DNA from: JBBDJG01 sp040880005
Lineage (GTDB): Bacteria; Actinomycetota; Thermoleophilia; Solirubrobacterales; JBBDJG01
Direction of reading: 5' to 3'
Assembly (NCBI GenBank): GCA_040880005.1
Contig: JBBDJG010000015.1
Coordinates: 1 to 64,000 of the forward strand
DNA: 64,000 bases
Positions 43,739 to 51,255 of this stretch are shown in pieces (positions within the stretch are counted from its first letter, which is position 1; each line of letters opens with the position of its first letter). Made by a program: the position numbers and the translations under genes. Under the pieces are notes generated by a model. It saw nothing but the letters and a program-made list of their open reading frames with translations, did no database searches and was not told the origin of the DNA.

Positions 43739-43795
43739 AGGTGGTCGATTCCGAATCCGCGTGCGTGGGTGTGGGGAATTTGAAATTGATCATCT
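43739..43795 (+). repeat. coreless relative of the structured element, copy D1
   Basis: Starts 2 bases upstream of the parA ATG. The left arm AGGTGGTCGATTCC plus GAATCCGCGTGC is nearly identical to copy A's left arm; the right arm is AATTTGAAATTGATCATCT. The arms pair with a few G-U and mismatched positions, but the core and apical hairpin are absent, so only the outer stem remains. Confidence 0.6.
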
Positions 43796-43975
43796 AGTGG
43801 TCCCTCCGACTGATCCCCTGCTCGGATCCATCGAAGATAGCCGCCGTCGCAGTCGGAACCGCACCCGGCCGGGCCCGAACCCTTTCCGCTCGGTCAGTGG
43901 TTCGCCCACGAACCCCAAACCCCTCCAGATCGGCTTCGGCCGGCTCTCGCTTCCAACCCGAACGGTTCGATCCTT
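43794..43975 (-). repeat. degenerate relative of the structured element, copy D2 (approximate limits)
   Basis: Abuts D1 and begins with CTAGTGGTCCCTCCG, the same end as copy C. On the minus strand it reads GCGAGAGCC, then CTGGAGG, an apical hairpin GGTTCG-TGGG-CGAACC and GACCGAGCGGAAAGG, in the same order as the intact copies. The 3' core is eroded and I cannot pair the arms. The remainder of the 346-bp gap up to jag holds only the parS-like site; rsmG, expected here, is absent. Confidence 0.4.
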
Positions 43976-44045
43976 TGCCTTCCGGCCCAATGCCGCGCAC
44001 AAGGGGCTCGGTGGAGATGGCGCCGTACCGCTTCCCATTTTCCTC

Positions 44046-44061
44046 CGTTTCACGTGCAACG
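44046..44061. promoter_or_regulatory. parS: parS-like ParB-binding site
   Basis: CGTTTCACGTGCAACG matches the consensus TGTTTCACGTGAAACA at 13 of 16 positions, including the whole central GTTTCACGTG. It lies between parA and jag, beside parAB, where parS sites normally cluster. Confidence 0.65.
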
Positions 44062-44083
44062 CCGGAGCTGGTGGCGCCGCAGA

Positions 44084-44944
44084 CTAGGTCCCCAGCGGAG
44101 ATACGACGACGAAGCGGTAGGGGTCCTCTCCCTCGCTGTGCGTCTCGACCTCCGGCCGGTCCTTCAGATGATTGTGCACGATCCTGCGCTCCTGGGCGCT
44201 CATCGGATCCAGCTCCATGGCACGTCCGGAGCTCGCCGCCTCACTCGCGGCTCGGTCGGCCTGCCGCCCCAACGCCTCCGCCCTGCGCGCCCGGTAGCCC
44301 GCCGCATCCACCACCACCCGCTTACGCTCCTCATGCCCCCGATAGGCCAGCTGAGTACAGATCAGCTGCAGCGCGTCGATCGTCTGGCCGTGGCGCCCGA
44401 TCAATAGACCAACGTCCTCTCCCTCAACCGCCGCCACCAGCTCTTCCTCTTCCTCCTCCACGGAGATCGTTCCCTCAACCCCAAGACTGGCCACCACGGC
44501 CCCCACCGCTGCCCTCACACGCTCCACCGGCTCCTCCGGCCACTCGACCGAGGCCAGCTCCCGCGCCTCCTCCGTATTCACGCCCCCGCCGTCGCTGCTC
44601 CGTTCTTCGGGCCCCTGAACCTCCGCCTCATCCTCATCCTCCGCGGCAAGCTCCGAGTCCTCTTCCTCTTCCTCTTCCAGCGCCTCCTGCGCCGCATCAT
44701 CCTCCTGCGCCGCATCATCCTCCTGCGCCGGGTCCTTCCACGCCTCTGAAGCCCGCTCCTCACCGCCGATTATCGCCGCGACCCGCACGCAGTCCTCTCC
44801 ATCCCGCTCAGCCTCCTCAACGGTCTCGAAGCGCACCTTCTCCACGTCCGCGTCCGGGTGCAGTCGCTCCAGCTCCTTCACCGCTGCCCAACGCGCACCA
44901 GCCGCCGATCGGCCATCCGCCTCTACCCGCATCTCGTCGCTCAC
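44084..44944 (-). CDS. jag: RNA-binding protein KhpB/Jag
   Basis: Jag_N domain at the start (AAVKELERLHPDADVEKVRFETV). A very acidic linker of about 80 residues with QEDDAAQEDDAAQ repeats follows. Then a KH domain (DVGLLIGRHGQTIDALQLICTQLA) and a C-terminal R3H domain (LDPMSAQERRIVHNHLKDRPEVETHSEGEDPYRFVVV). Partner of KhpA in RNA binding. The linker is longer than in Firmicutes. Lies 15 bases downstream of yidC. 286 residues. Confidence 0.95.
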   Translation of the reverse strand: MSDEMRVEADGRSAAGARWAAVKELERLHPDADVEKVRFETVEEAERDGEDCVRVAAIIGGEERASEAWKDPAQEDDAAQEDDAAQEALEEEEEEDSELAAEDEDEAEVQGPEERSSDGGGVNTEEARELASVEWPEEPVERVRAAVGAVVASLGVEGTISVEEEEEELVAAVEGEDVGLLIGRHGQTIDALQLICTQLAYRGHEERKRVVVDAAGYRARRAEALGRQADRAASEAASSGRAMELDPMSAQERRIVHNHLKDRPEVETHSEGEDPYRFVVVSPLGT

Positions 44945-44959
44945 CGACTCAACTCCTCC

Positions 44960-45718
44960 TTATCGCCTTCGACGCTTCTTCTTCTTCGGTGGGGGAGGCG
45001 GCGCTTTCTCCGGCCCGCTATCGACCAACGCCGCCGCGCCCGCCGCCACCGGCACCGGCGGCGCGATTCGCCGCACCACGATCTGCTGTCCGAACGTCCA
45101 AAAGTTGGTGGTGATCCAGTACACGATCAGGCCCGCCGGAAAGCTGATGATGAACGGCACGAAAATGAACGGCAGACCGAACATCAGGAACCTCTGAGTC
45201 CCGTCCGTGGCGATCGCCATCACGATGCTCGAGGCGAGCTGCGATCCCACGTAGAGCACCAGCAGGACTACCAACTCGGTTCCGGTCGCCTTTTCCGCCA
45301 GATTCGGGACGAACAGCCATCCCTGCTCCGCCGAGGCCTCGATTTGAGCCTTGAACTCCGCACTGCGCAGCAACTCGAACAACGCGAAGAAAACCGGCAG
45401 CTGCAGCAGCAGTGGCAGGCACGACGAGAGCGGATTGACGTTGTTCGTGCGGTAGAACTTCATCATCTCCTGATTGCGCCGCTGCGTATCGTCCTTGTAC
45501 TTCTGTTGGATCTCTTTCATCTGCGGCTGGAGAGCGCGCATCGCGTTCATCGACTTCACTTGCTTCAGCGTCAGCGGCAGAATCGCCAAACGCACGATCA
45601 CGGTCAGCCCGACGATCGCCATCCCCCAACCGAATCCGACGTCGTCGTGGAGCCACGTGATGATCGTGTCCGCCACGTTCACGAGTGGCTGGATCGGGCC
45701 GAACACCGCCAACATCAT
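44960..45718 (-). CDS. yidC: membrane protein insertase YidC
   Basis: Inserts membrane proteins, alone or with Sec. 252 residues, five helices. GFGWGMAIVGLTVIVRLAILPLT carries the conserved hydrophilic-groove Arg; QPQMKEIQQKYKDD is the C1 coiled region; NPLSSCLPLLLQLPVFFALFELL and FIISFPAGLIVYWITTNFW follow. The C-terminus is strongly basic (PPKKKKRRRR), which favours ribosome binding. ATG 45718 overlaps the yidD stop (ATGA). Confidence 0.96.
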   Translation of the reverse strand: MMLAVFGPIQPLVNVADTIITWLHDDVGFGWGMAIVGLTVIVRLAILPLTLKQVKSMNAMRALQPQMKEIQQKYKDDTQRRNQEMMKFYRTNNVNPLSSCLPLLLQLPVFFALFELLRSAEFKAQIEASAEQGWLFVPNLAEKATGTELVVLLVLYVGSQLASSIVMAIATDGTQRFLMFGLPFIFVPFIISFPAGLIVYWITTNFWTFGQQIVVRRIAPPVPVAAGAAALVDSGPEKAPPPPPKKKKRRRR

Positions 45719-45954
45719 CGGAACACCTTCTGGGCGCTGACAGGGTCATATCCGCCTCTGCTGAGGGGATTGCAGCGCGACAGTCGCCAAAGGGCCAGGA
45801 TCGTGCCGCGCGCCACTCCGTACGTTTCGACCGCGTTGCTTGCATAGGCCGAGCAGCTCGGCTCGTACTTGCAGCGTCGCCCCGTCAGCGGCGAGACCAA
45901 CAGCCTGTAGGCCTTCAGTGGAAGCACTGCTATCCAGCGCGCCGCCCGCCTCAT
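45715..45954 (-). CDS. yidD: membrane protein insertion efficiency factor YidD
   Basis: 79 residues with the family core YRLLVSPLTGRRCKYEPSCSAYASNAVETYG and LWRLSRCNPLSRGGYDPV; three conserved Cys. Overlaps both neighbours by 4 bases, tying rnpA, yidD and yidC into one operon. Confidence 0.96.
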   Translation of the reverse strand: MRRAARWIAVLPLKAYRLLVSPLTGRRCKYEPSCSAYASNAVETYGVARGTILALWRLSRCNPLSRGGYDPVSAQKVFR

Positions 45955-46385
45955 GCGTCCTCGCTCGCTTCGCCGGCGGCGGCCTCGGTCACTTCGGCCA
46001 CCGGCAGGCTCAGTTTTTCGAACAGCTCACGCAGCTCTCGACGCACGCCTTCGATTCGGTCCCGCTCCACCAGCCCTGCGCTATCGGGCCGCGCCACGAT
46101 GACGTAGTCACGCTCCCCCGCCAACTCACCGCCGATCTCCCAAAACGCCTCTCGAAGCAATCGCTTGACCTCGTTGCGCTCGACCGCGGATCCGACGCGT
46201 CGACCGACTGACACTCCAAGTCGTGAACCTTGCTCGTGGGCGGCCGTAGCGGCCGTAGTTGTCTCGCGATCCTCGTCACGCTCGAACGCGTACAAGACGA
46301 GGTGGCGGCCGCCCGCCGACCGACCCTGACGGTACACCCGATCGAACTCCGCGCTTCTCGAAAGCCTTCGGCGCTTCTGACCCAT
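45951..46385 (-). CDS. rnpA: ribonuclease P protein component
   Basis: Protein subunit of RNase P, which removes tRNA 5' leaders. RLSRSAEFDRVYRQGRSAGGRHLVLY, then LGVSVGRRVGSAVERNEVKRLLREAF (the RNR motif), and DYVIVARP. ATG 46385. 144 residues; an internal Glu/Thr/Ala loop (ERDEDRETTTAATAAHEQG) and an acidic tail make it longer than the usual 110-125. Confidence 0.95.
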   Translation of the reverse strand: MGQKRRRLSRSAEFDRVYRQGRSAGGRHLVLYAFERDEDRETTTAATAAHEQGSRLGVSVGRRVGSAVERNEVKRLLREAFWEIGGELAGERDYVIVARPDSAGLVERDRIEGVRRELRELFEKLSLPVAEVTEAAAGEASEDA

Positions 46386-46417
46386 CGTGCCCCGTCGCCG
46401 TTCCCCGACCGAGGCGC

Positions 46418-46552
46418 TCAGACCGTCAGCCGCGCGCGGCCCTTCGTACGGCGGCGCTTGATCACCGCTCGTCCGGCCCGAGTTCGCATCCGCCCCCTGA
46501 AACCATGGGTGCGGGCGCGCTTGCGCTTCTTCGGCTGGTAGGTTCGCTTCAT
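46418..46552 (-). CDS. rpmH: 50S ribosomal protein bL34
   Basis: 44-residue protein MKRTYQPKKRKRARTHGF followed by RGRMRTRAGRAVIKRRRTKGRARLTV, a full match to bL34. It lies 32 bases upstream of rnpA and is divergent from dnaA. Confidence 0.98.
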   Translation of the reverse strand: MKRTYQPKKRKRARTHGFRGRMRTRAGRAVIKRRRTKGRARLTV

Positions 46553-46921
46553 GAGGACGTACCGCACGGCATCCACAAACAGCCTGCGGTCCATTCGGGG
46601 AGGCCGCAGTATAGAGATTTTGGTCTCCCGCCCCTGATCGACCGATATAGATCAGACACGAGGCCGCGCCTTCGCATGCACGCTTCGTTTTTCGCGCGAA
46701 TTGCGAACTGTGAAGCTTCACAGCCGACGCAGCCCGCTTTCGAGCGTGTTGCCCGCTGTTAGAATCACGCTTCCTTGCGAGCCGTTGTGGTGTCGTCTTC
46801 AAGCCACTGCTGCGGCCGTGAATAGGCACGACGGTGCAGGTTCGTTCGAGGGCGAGGTGTGACCTTGGTCGGGCGCTGCGTGTCTGCCTGGCAGCGCTCG
46901 AGAGGATGACTCAAGTTAGAA
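46553..46921. other. rpmH-dnaA divergent intergenic region, candidate origin/promoter region
   Basis: 369 bp without a convincing gene. It must hold the promoters of the rpmH and dnaA operons. The only DnaA-box-like string I see is GCATCCACA at 46569-46577 (7 of 9 to TTATCCACA). A 16-bp palindrome lies at 46708-46723. No cluster of boxes and no strongly AT-rich unwinding stretch stands out. The 122-bp dnaA-dnaN gap is pyrimidine-rich with one TCCACA (48391-48396). Either gap could belong to oriC, but neither is convincing. Confidence 0.35.
46708..46723. promoter_or_regulatory. 16-bp perfect palindrome upstream of dnaA
   Basis: CTGTGAAGCTTCACAG, fully symmetrical, about 200 bases before the dnaA start and 155 before the rpmH start. 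A dimeric regulator could bind it. No known consensus fits. Confidence 0.4.
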
Positions 46922-48298
46922 ATGGCCTCGAACCAATTCGATCAATTATGGGACGACGCGCAGAAGAGTCTCGTCGGGCTTGTGCCCGAGGGCGTCTACA
47001 GGATCTGGCTCGAGAATCTGCGCCCAGTCGCAATCGACGATCGCGCTCTCTACCTCGAGGTTCCTGAAGGAATATTGGAGTGGGTCCGACGTCGATTCGC
47101 GCCCGCCCTCACCGCCGCCTTGCGCTCCGTCGATCCCCTGCTGCGCACGGTCGAGCTGCTCGATCAGGGCGGTGCCAGCGATCCAAAGTTCGCCCGCGAC
47201 CGTCCCGCGAGTTCTTCCGCCGGCGTTTCGAGCAAGCACGTGGAGGGCTCCCGCAACCCTTCCAATACGTTCGAGCAGTTTGTAATCGGCCAGGAGAATC
47301 GCTTTGCGCATGCGGCCGCGCTCGCGGTCGCCGAGCTGCCGGCCCATGCCTACAATCCGCTACTGCTCTGCGGTCCGCCGGGAACCGGTAAGACGCACCT
47401 TCTGCAAGCGGTTGTCAACTACGTTGCGACACGCGACCCGAGTCTCAACTTGGTTCACTTGACCGCAGAGACGTTTGCGTCAGATTTCCGCAGCGCGCTG
47501 CGATCGTCCCACATCGAGTCGTTCAAACGCCGCCATCGAAGTGCCGACATCCTCGTCGTCGACGACGTCCACTTTCTGGCGGCGAAAAAACACACCGCGG
47601 AAGAGTTTCTCTACACGGTTGATGACCTCGTCGAATCCGGCTCACAGGTCGTCCTCTCGTCCGACTCCACACCAGCCGCGATGACTCTTGTCACCGAACA
47701 ATTGCGGCACCGCCTCCAAGGAGGCTTGGTGGCCGAGCTCCAGCCTCCCGGATTCCCCACTCGCTTCGCGGTCCTGCGCAGACGTGCACCACAGCTAGCT
47801 CGTAATCCCGATCATCTCGAGATCCTCCGTCATCTCGCGCGTTCCATCATCGACAACGTGAGGGTCCTCGAAGGAGCTTTGATCCGGGTTCACGCATACG
47901 CCTCACTCACACAACAGCCAATCACACTCGAGCTTGCAAATCGCGTTTTGGGCGCTCTGGAGGCCAAAACTCCCGACGCTCATCTCACGTCAGGGTCTCC
48001 CTCCGCTCAACAAATCCAGCGACACATCTCCACCGCATTGGATCTCGACCTCGTTGATCTGCGCTCCACCAAACGCAACCGCCAGGTCGTTTATGCTCGC
48101 CAAGTCGCCATGTACCTCTGCCGCGAGTTGACCACCCTCTCACTGCCCGAAATCGGGCGCTCTTTCGGTGGACGTGATCACACCACCGTTTTACATGCAC
48201 ATCGCCGCGTCCGCAAGTTGATCGTCACCGATTCACAGACATCAGACCTCATTGCACAGCTAACAGCTCAACTTGGCCTTTCATCCCACGACTCCTGA
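46922..48298 (+). CDS. dnaA: chromosomal replication initiator DnaA
   Basis: Opens oriC and loads the helicase. Domain I (FDQLWDDAQKSLVGLVPEGVYRIWLENLRP), a short linker, then the AAA+ domain: FVIGQENRFAHAAALAVAE, Walker A GPPGTGKTHLLQA (usually GGVGLGKTHL), Walker B ILVVDDVHFLAAKK, sensor VVLSSDSTP. Domain IV has LPEIGRSFGGRDHTTVLHAHRRV. 458 residues. The usual ETR after the box VII region reads PTR. Third codon positions look less GC-rich than in neighbouring operons. Confidence 0.97.
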   Translation: MASNQFDQLWDDAQKSLVGLVPEGVYRIWLENLRPVAIDDRALYLEVPEGILEWVRRRFAPALTAALRSVDPLLRTVELLDQGGASDPKFARDRPASSSAGVSSKHVEGSRNPSNTFEQFVIGQENRFAHAAALAVAELPAHAYNPLLLCGPPGTGKTHLLQAVVNYVATRDPSLNLVHLTAETFASDFRSALRSSHIESFKRRHRSADILVVDDVHFLAAKKHTAEEFLYTVDDLVESGSQVVLSSDSTPAAMTLVTEQLRHRLQGGLVAELQPPGFPTRFAVLRRRAPQLARNPDHLEILRHLARSIIDNVRVLEGALIRVHAYASLTQQPITLELANRVLGALEAKTPDAHLTSGSPSAQQIQRHISTALDLDLVDLRSTKRNRQVVYARQVAMYLCRELTTLSLPEIGRSFGGRDHTTVLHAHRRVRKLIVTDSQTSDLIAQLTAQLGLSSHDS

Positions 48299-48420
48299 CC
48301 CGCTTTCACATTCACTGCACAGCTTCTCCACTCCAACCTCTCTCAGGTCAGACCCGCTCACAAGAGGTTTCTTCCCTCATTTCTACACCTTCCACAATTC
48401 CTACTACGACTAACCAACCT

Positions 48421-49548
48421 TTGGAGCAGAGCGCTATTCAGATTTCATGTTCACGCCAAGAGCTTGTCTCTGAGCTTCAGGTCGTTTCACGCGCACTTGC
48501 AACACGCAGCACGATCCAAGCTCTCAGCGGAGTCCTGATCAACGCAACCAACGACGAAATCTCACTGTCGGCAAGCGATGGCGAACTATCGATCAGGTCG
48601 TTTCTGAAAGCCACCGGCGCAACGACAGGGTCCGTCCTTGCTCCCGGCCGCCTGCTGGTCGAGGTCCTACGCTCGCTTGACGGAGACGAGGTGGTGCTGA
48701 AGGCGCGGGCAGCTCAACTCTCCGTCTCCTCCAAGAATGCAAACTTCACCTTGCGTACTCTTCCAACAGAAGACTTCCCAACACTACCGCATCTCTCATC
48801 CGATCAAGCACTGACTCTTCCGTCGGAAGCTGTTGCACAGACAATCGATCGTGTTGCGCGAGCTGCATCGCGCGACGAGACGCGTCCCGTTCTAACGGGA
48901 GTCTTGGTTACAGCGTCAGGGACACAATTACGGATGGTGGCAACAGATTCGTATCGTCTCAGCATGAAGGAGACGCAGCTCTCCGAGGCGATCTCAAACA
49001 ACTTCGAGACCAATGTACCTGCGCGCGCACTGCAGGAGCTGAGCAGAGTTGTCTCCGACACCAAGGCGGAACAGATAACGATCGAATCGCAGCAGAATCA
49101 GGTTGTGTTCGGCGTTGATCGAGTGGTGCTGGCTTCGCGGGTCATAGATGGTCAATTCCCGAACTACGAGCGTCTCTTGCCGGACGCCTACGAGCACGAG
49201 ATCGCATTCTCGCGCGATGAGTTTCTGACAGTGGTTCGAAGGATCGGGCTGATGGCTCAACGAAACGCGCCGCTGAGACTGAAATTCGACGAGGGGTCGG
49301 TGACGGTTATCGCCGAGACACCCGACGTTGGTGAGGCGAGTGAATCGCTCCCGGTCAACTTCCAGGGCGAGACGCTGGAGATCGGCTTCAATGCACAGTT
49401 TCTCCAGGACGGACTCGAGAGCCTGGAGTCCGACGAGCTGGTGTTGAAGCTGATACACCCGCACCGCCCCGGCCTGATAGAGGCCACTCCGAGCGGCGAG
49501 GGTGGCCGCTTCCTCTATCTGATCATGCCGGTGAGGCTGAACGTCTGA
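48421..49548 (+). CDS. dnaN: DNA polymerase III sliding clamp
   Basis: Ring-shaped clamp. 375 residues in three similar domains: ISCSRQELVSELQVVSRALATRSTIQALSGVLI at the start, RAASRDETRPVLTGVLV and VATDSYRLSMKE in the second, and ending LYLIMPVRLNV, the classic clamp C-terminus with the binding pocket. TTG 48421. The 122-bp spacer to dnaA is pyrimidine-rich on this strand. Confidence 0.97.
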   Translation: MEQSAIQISCSRQELVSELQVVSRALATRSTIQALSGVLINATNDEISLSASDGELSIRSFLKATGATTGSVLAPGRLLVEVLRSLDGDEVVLKARAAQLSVSSKNANFTLRTLPTEDFPTLPHLSSDQALTLPSEAVAQTIDRVARAASRDETRPVLTGVLVTASGTQLRMVATDSYRLSMKETQLSEAISNNFETNVPARALQELSRVVSDTKAEQITIESQQNQVVFGVDRVVLASRVIDGQFPNYERLLPDAYEHEIAFSRDEFLTVVRRIGLMAQRNAPLRLKFDEGSVTVIAETPDVGEASESLPVNFQGETLEIGFNAQFLQDGLESLESDELVLKLIHPHRPGLIEATPSGEGGRFLYLIMPVRLNV

Positions 49549-49609
49549 CGGTCGACGTGCGGGGTGAGACGAGCTCGACGTCGATCAGCGCCGGGCCGCG
49601 GCAGCAGCC

Positions 49610-50701
49610 ATGTTGATCGCCGGGCTCGAGCTACGGAATTTCCGCAACTACGAGCGTCTCGAGCTAGACCTCTGTGACGGACTGACGATTCTGCACGGTC
49701 CGGTTGGAACCGGAAAGACCAACCTGATCGAAGCGTTGTACTTCGCTTGTACGGGACGGTCCTGCCGAACCTCGGATGAGCGCCGCCTGGTGCGCTTCGG
49801 CGAGAGCACAGCGCGCGTATCGATCGCGACAAGCGAAAGCGACCTCGAACGACATTTCGAGGTGGCTCTCCAACTGACGCCCGAACGGTCGAAGGTGATG
49901 CGCGCCGATGGCGAGCCGGTCACCTCAATCGCGGAGCTGGACGGGCGGCCGCTCGTGTGCGTGTTCCTACCCGAGCGCATGGAGCTTGTCAAAGGCGCCG
50001 CGGGTGGGCGCCGCGGTCACCTCGACTCGTTCATCGGTGCATTGTGGCCCGCTCGAGCCCAGTCGCGACGCTCGTATCGCCGCGCGTTGGCGCAGCGCAA
50101 TGTGTTGCTGAGGTCGATCCGTGCCGGTGTGGCCCCGGCCGACTCACTCGCCGGCTGGAATCGCGAGCTTGCCCGGGCCGGCGTCGAGCTGCGCGAGCAT
50201 CGTCGTGAGGCAGTCGAACAGCTCACGCCGTATTTCGGGACGCGCGCCGCTGAGTTGGGTCTCGTGAATGTCGCCACGCTCGAGTACCGACCGGGGACTT
50301 CGGCCGCGAGCGCCGAGGAGTTCGAGGTCGAGCTGGAGCAAACGTTGGAGGCCGATCTGTCTCGCGCGTTCACCACACGCGGTCCTCATCGCGACGACCT
50401 GAGGTTCGACATGGGCACTCGCGACTTGCGTCGCTATGGCTCTCAAGGCCAGCAGCGTTTGGGGCTGTTGGCCTTGCTGCTTGCCGAGCGCGACTGCCTC
50501 ACCTCCCAGCGCGGCGCGCCGCCGTTGTTGTTGCTCGACGACGTTCTCAGCGAACTGGATCACGAACGGCGCAATCGGCTTGCTCAGACGGTGGCGCAGG
50601 CCGGCCAAACGTTGATCACGACCGCGGACGAGGCGGCGGCATTTGCGCTCGACGCTCCGCTGACCCGCCTGCGCGTGCACGAGGGGAGCCTGGTCGCGTG
50701 A
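49610..50701 (+). CDS. recF: DNA replication and repair protein RecF
   Basis: SMC-like ATPase that directs RecA loading at gaps. LELRNFRNYERLELDL opens. Walker A is GPVGTGKTNLIEALYFACTG (usually GENGQGKTN). VFLPERMELVKGAAGGRRGHLDSFI, then SQGQQRLGLLALLLAE (signature) and LLLLDDVLSELDHERR (Walker B). 363 residues. Its stop overlaps the dciA start. Confidence 0.95.
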   Translation: MLIAGLELRNFRNYERLELDLCDGLTILHGPVGTGKTNLIEALYFACTGRSCRTSDERRLVRFGESTARVSIATSESDLERHFEVALQLTPERSKVMRADGEPVTSIAELDGRPLVCVFLPERMELVKGAAGGRRGHLDSFIGALWPARAQSRRSYRRALAQRNVLLRSIRAGVAPADSLAGWNRELARAGVELREHRREAVEQLTPYFGTRAAELGLVNVATLEYRPGTSAASAEEFEVELEQTLEADLSRAFTTRGPHRDDLRFDMGTRDLRRYGSQGQQRLGLLALLLAERDCLTSQRGAPPLLLLDDVLSELDHERRNRLAQTVAQAGQTLITTADEAAAFALDAPLTRLRVHEGSLVA

Positions 50702-51000
50702 CGCGGCAACGCGGCCCGCGGCCACTGACGCCGGCGCTCGCACGCCTGCGCGCCGGGTTGGCTCCCGCGACGGCCTTGGCGGCCGTGCAAGAAGTCTGGA
50801 GTGAGGCAGTCGGCCCAGAGATTGCCCGCGAGGCCCAGCCAGCCTCGGAGCGACGTTCGTCGATCGTCGTCGAGTGCGACTCGGCCACGTGGGCGGCGGA
50901 GCTGGAGATGATGGCTCCCGAGCTGCTCGAACGGCTCAACGAGGCGCTCCCCGAAAGCACCCGGATTGCCTCGCTCAAGTTCATCGTTAGACCGTCGTGA
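50698..51000 (+). CDS. dciA: DciA-like DUF721 protein
   Basis: 100 residues with the DUF721/DciA core VQEVWSEAVGPEIAREAQPASERRSSIVVECDSATWAAELEMMAPELLERLN. DciA is the helicase operator that helps load DnaB where DnaC/DnaI is absent. GTG start overlaps the recF stop as GTGA, the usual recF-dciA-gyrB order of actinobacteria. Its presence alongside the DnaC/I-like gene at 5449 is noteworthy. Confidence 0.88.
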   Translation: MTRQRGPRPLTPALARLRAGLAPATALAAVQEVWSEAVGPEIAREAQPASERRSSIVVECDSATWAAELEMMAPELLERLNEALPESTRIASLKFIVRPS

Positions 51001-51024
51001 GGGCATCTCGGGAGCATCTAAAGG

Positions 51025-51044
51025 CCGGCTCGCTGAGCCGGTTT
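51025..51044 (+). terminator. terminator after dciA
   Basis: CCGGCTC-GCT-GAGCCGG followed by TTT, 25 bases after the dciA stop. It separates the dnaN-recF-dciA unit from gyrBA. Confidence 0.7.
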
Positions 51045-51255
51045 CGTAATGTGCGTGTTTTCCCCATGTTAATGCACAAAGTAGGCACATTGGCACCGTC
51101 CGAACTGACAGCTAATCTGCTAACGTTTCGTACACTGATCTAGCTGCTTCGCGGGCCGTGCTGGGGCCGTGCTGGAGCGAGCTGACGACTGCCCGGGATC
51201 TCCGAGCGGCGGCTCCGATGGGGGCACCGATTCGGGGCCGATCCAGGAGGAACGT

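Noticed and set aside
43790..44059. 89-residue reading frame on the minus strand starting at the parS-like site (MHVKRRK), as an rsmG relic
   Set aside because: No methyltransferase motif, composition unlike neighbours, and most of it coincides with the decayed element.
43897..45114. 405-residue plus-strand proline-rich frame opposite jag and yidC
   Set aside because: Antisense shadow of the acidic jag linker; jag and yidC are unambiguous on the minus strand.
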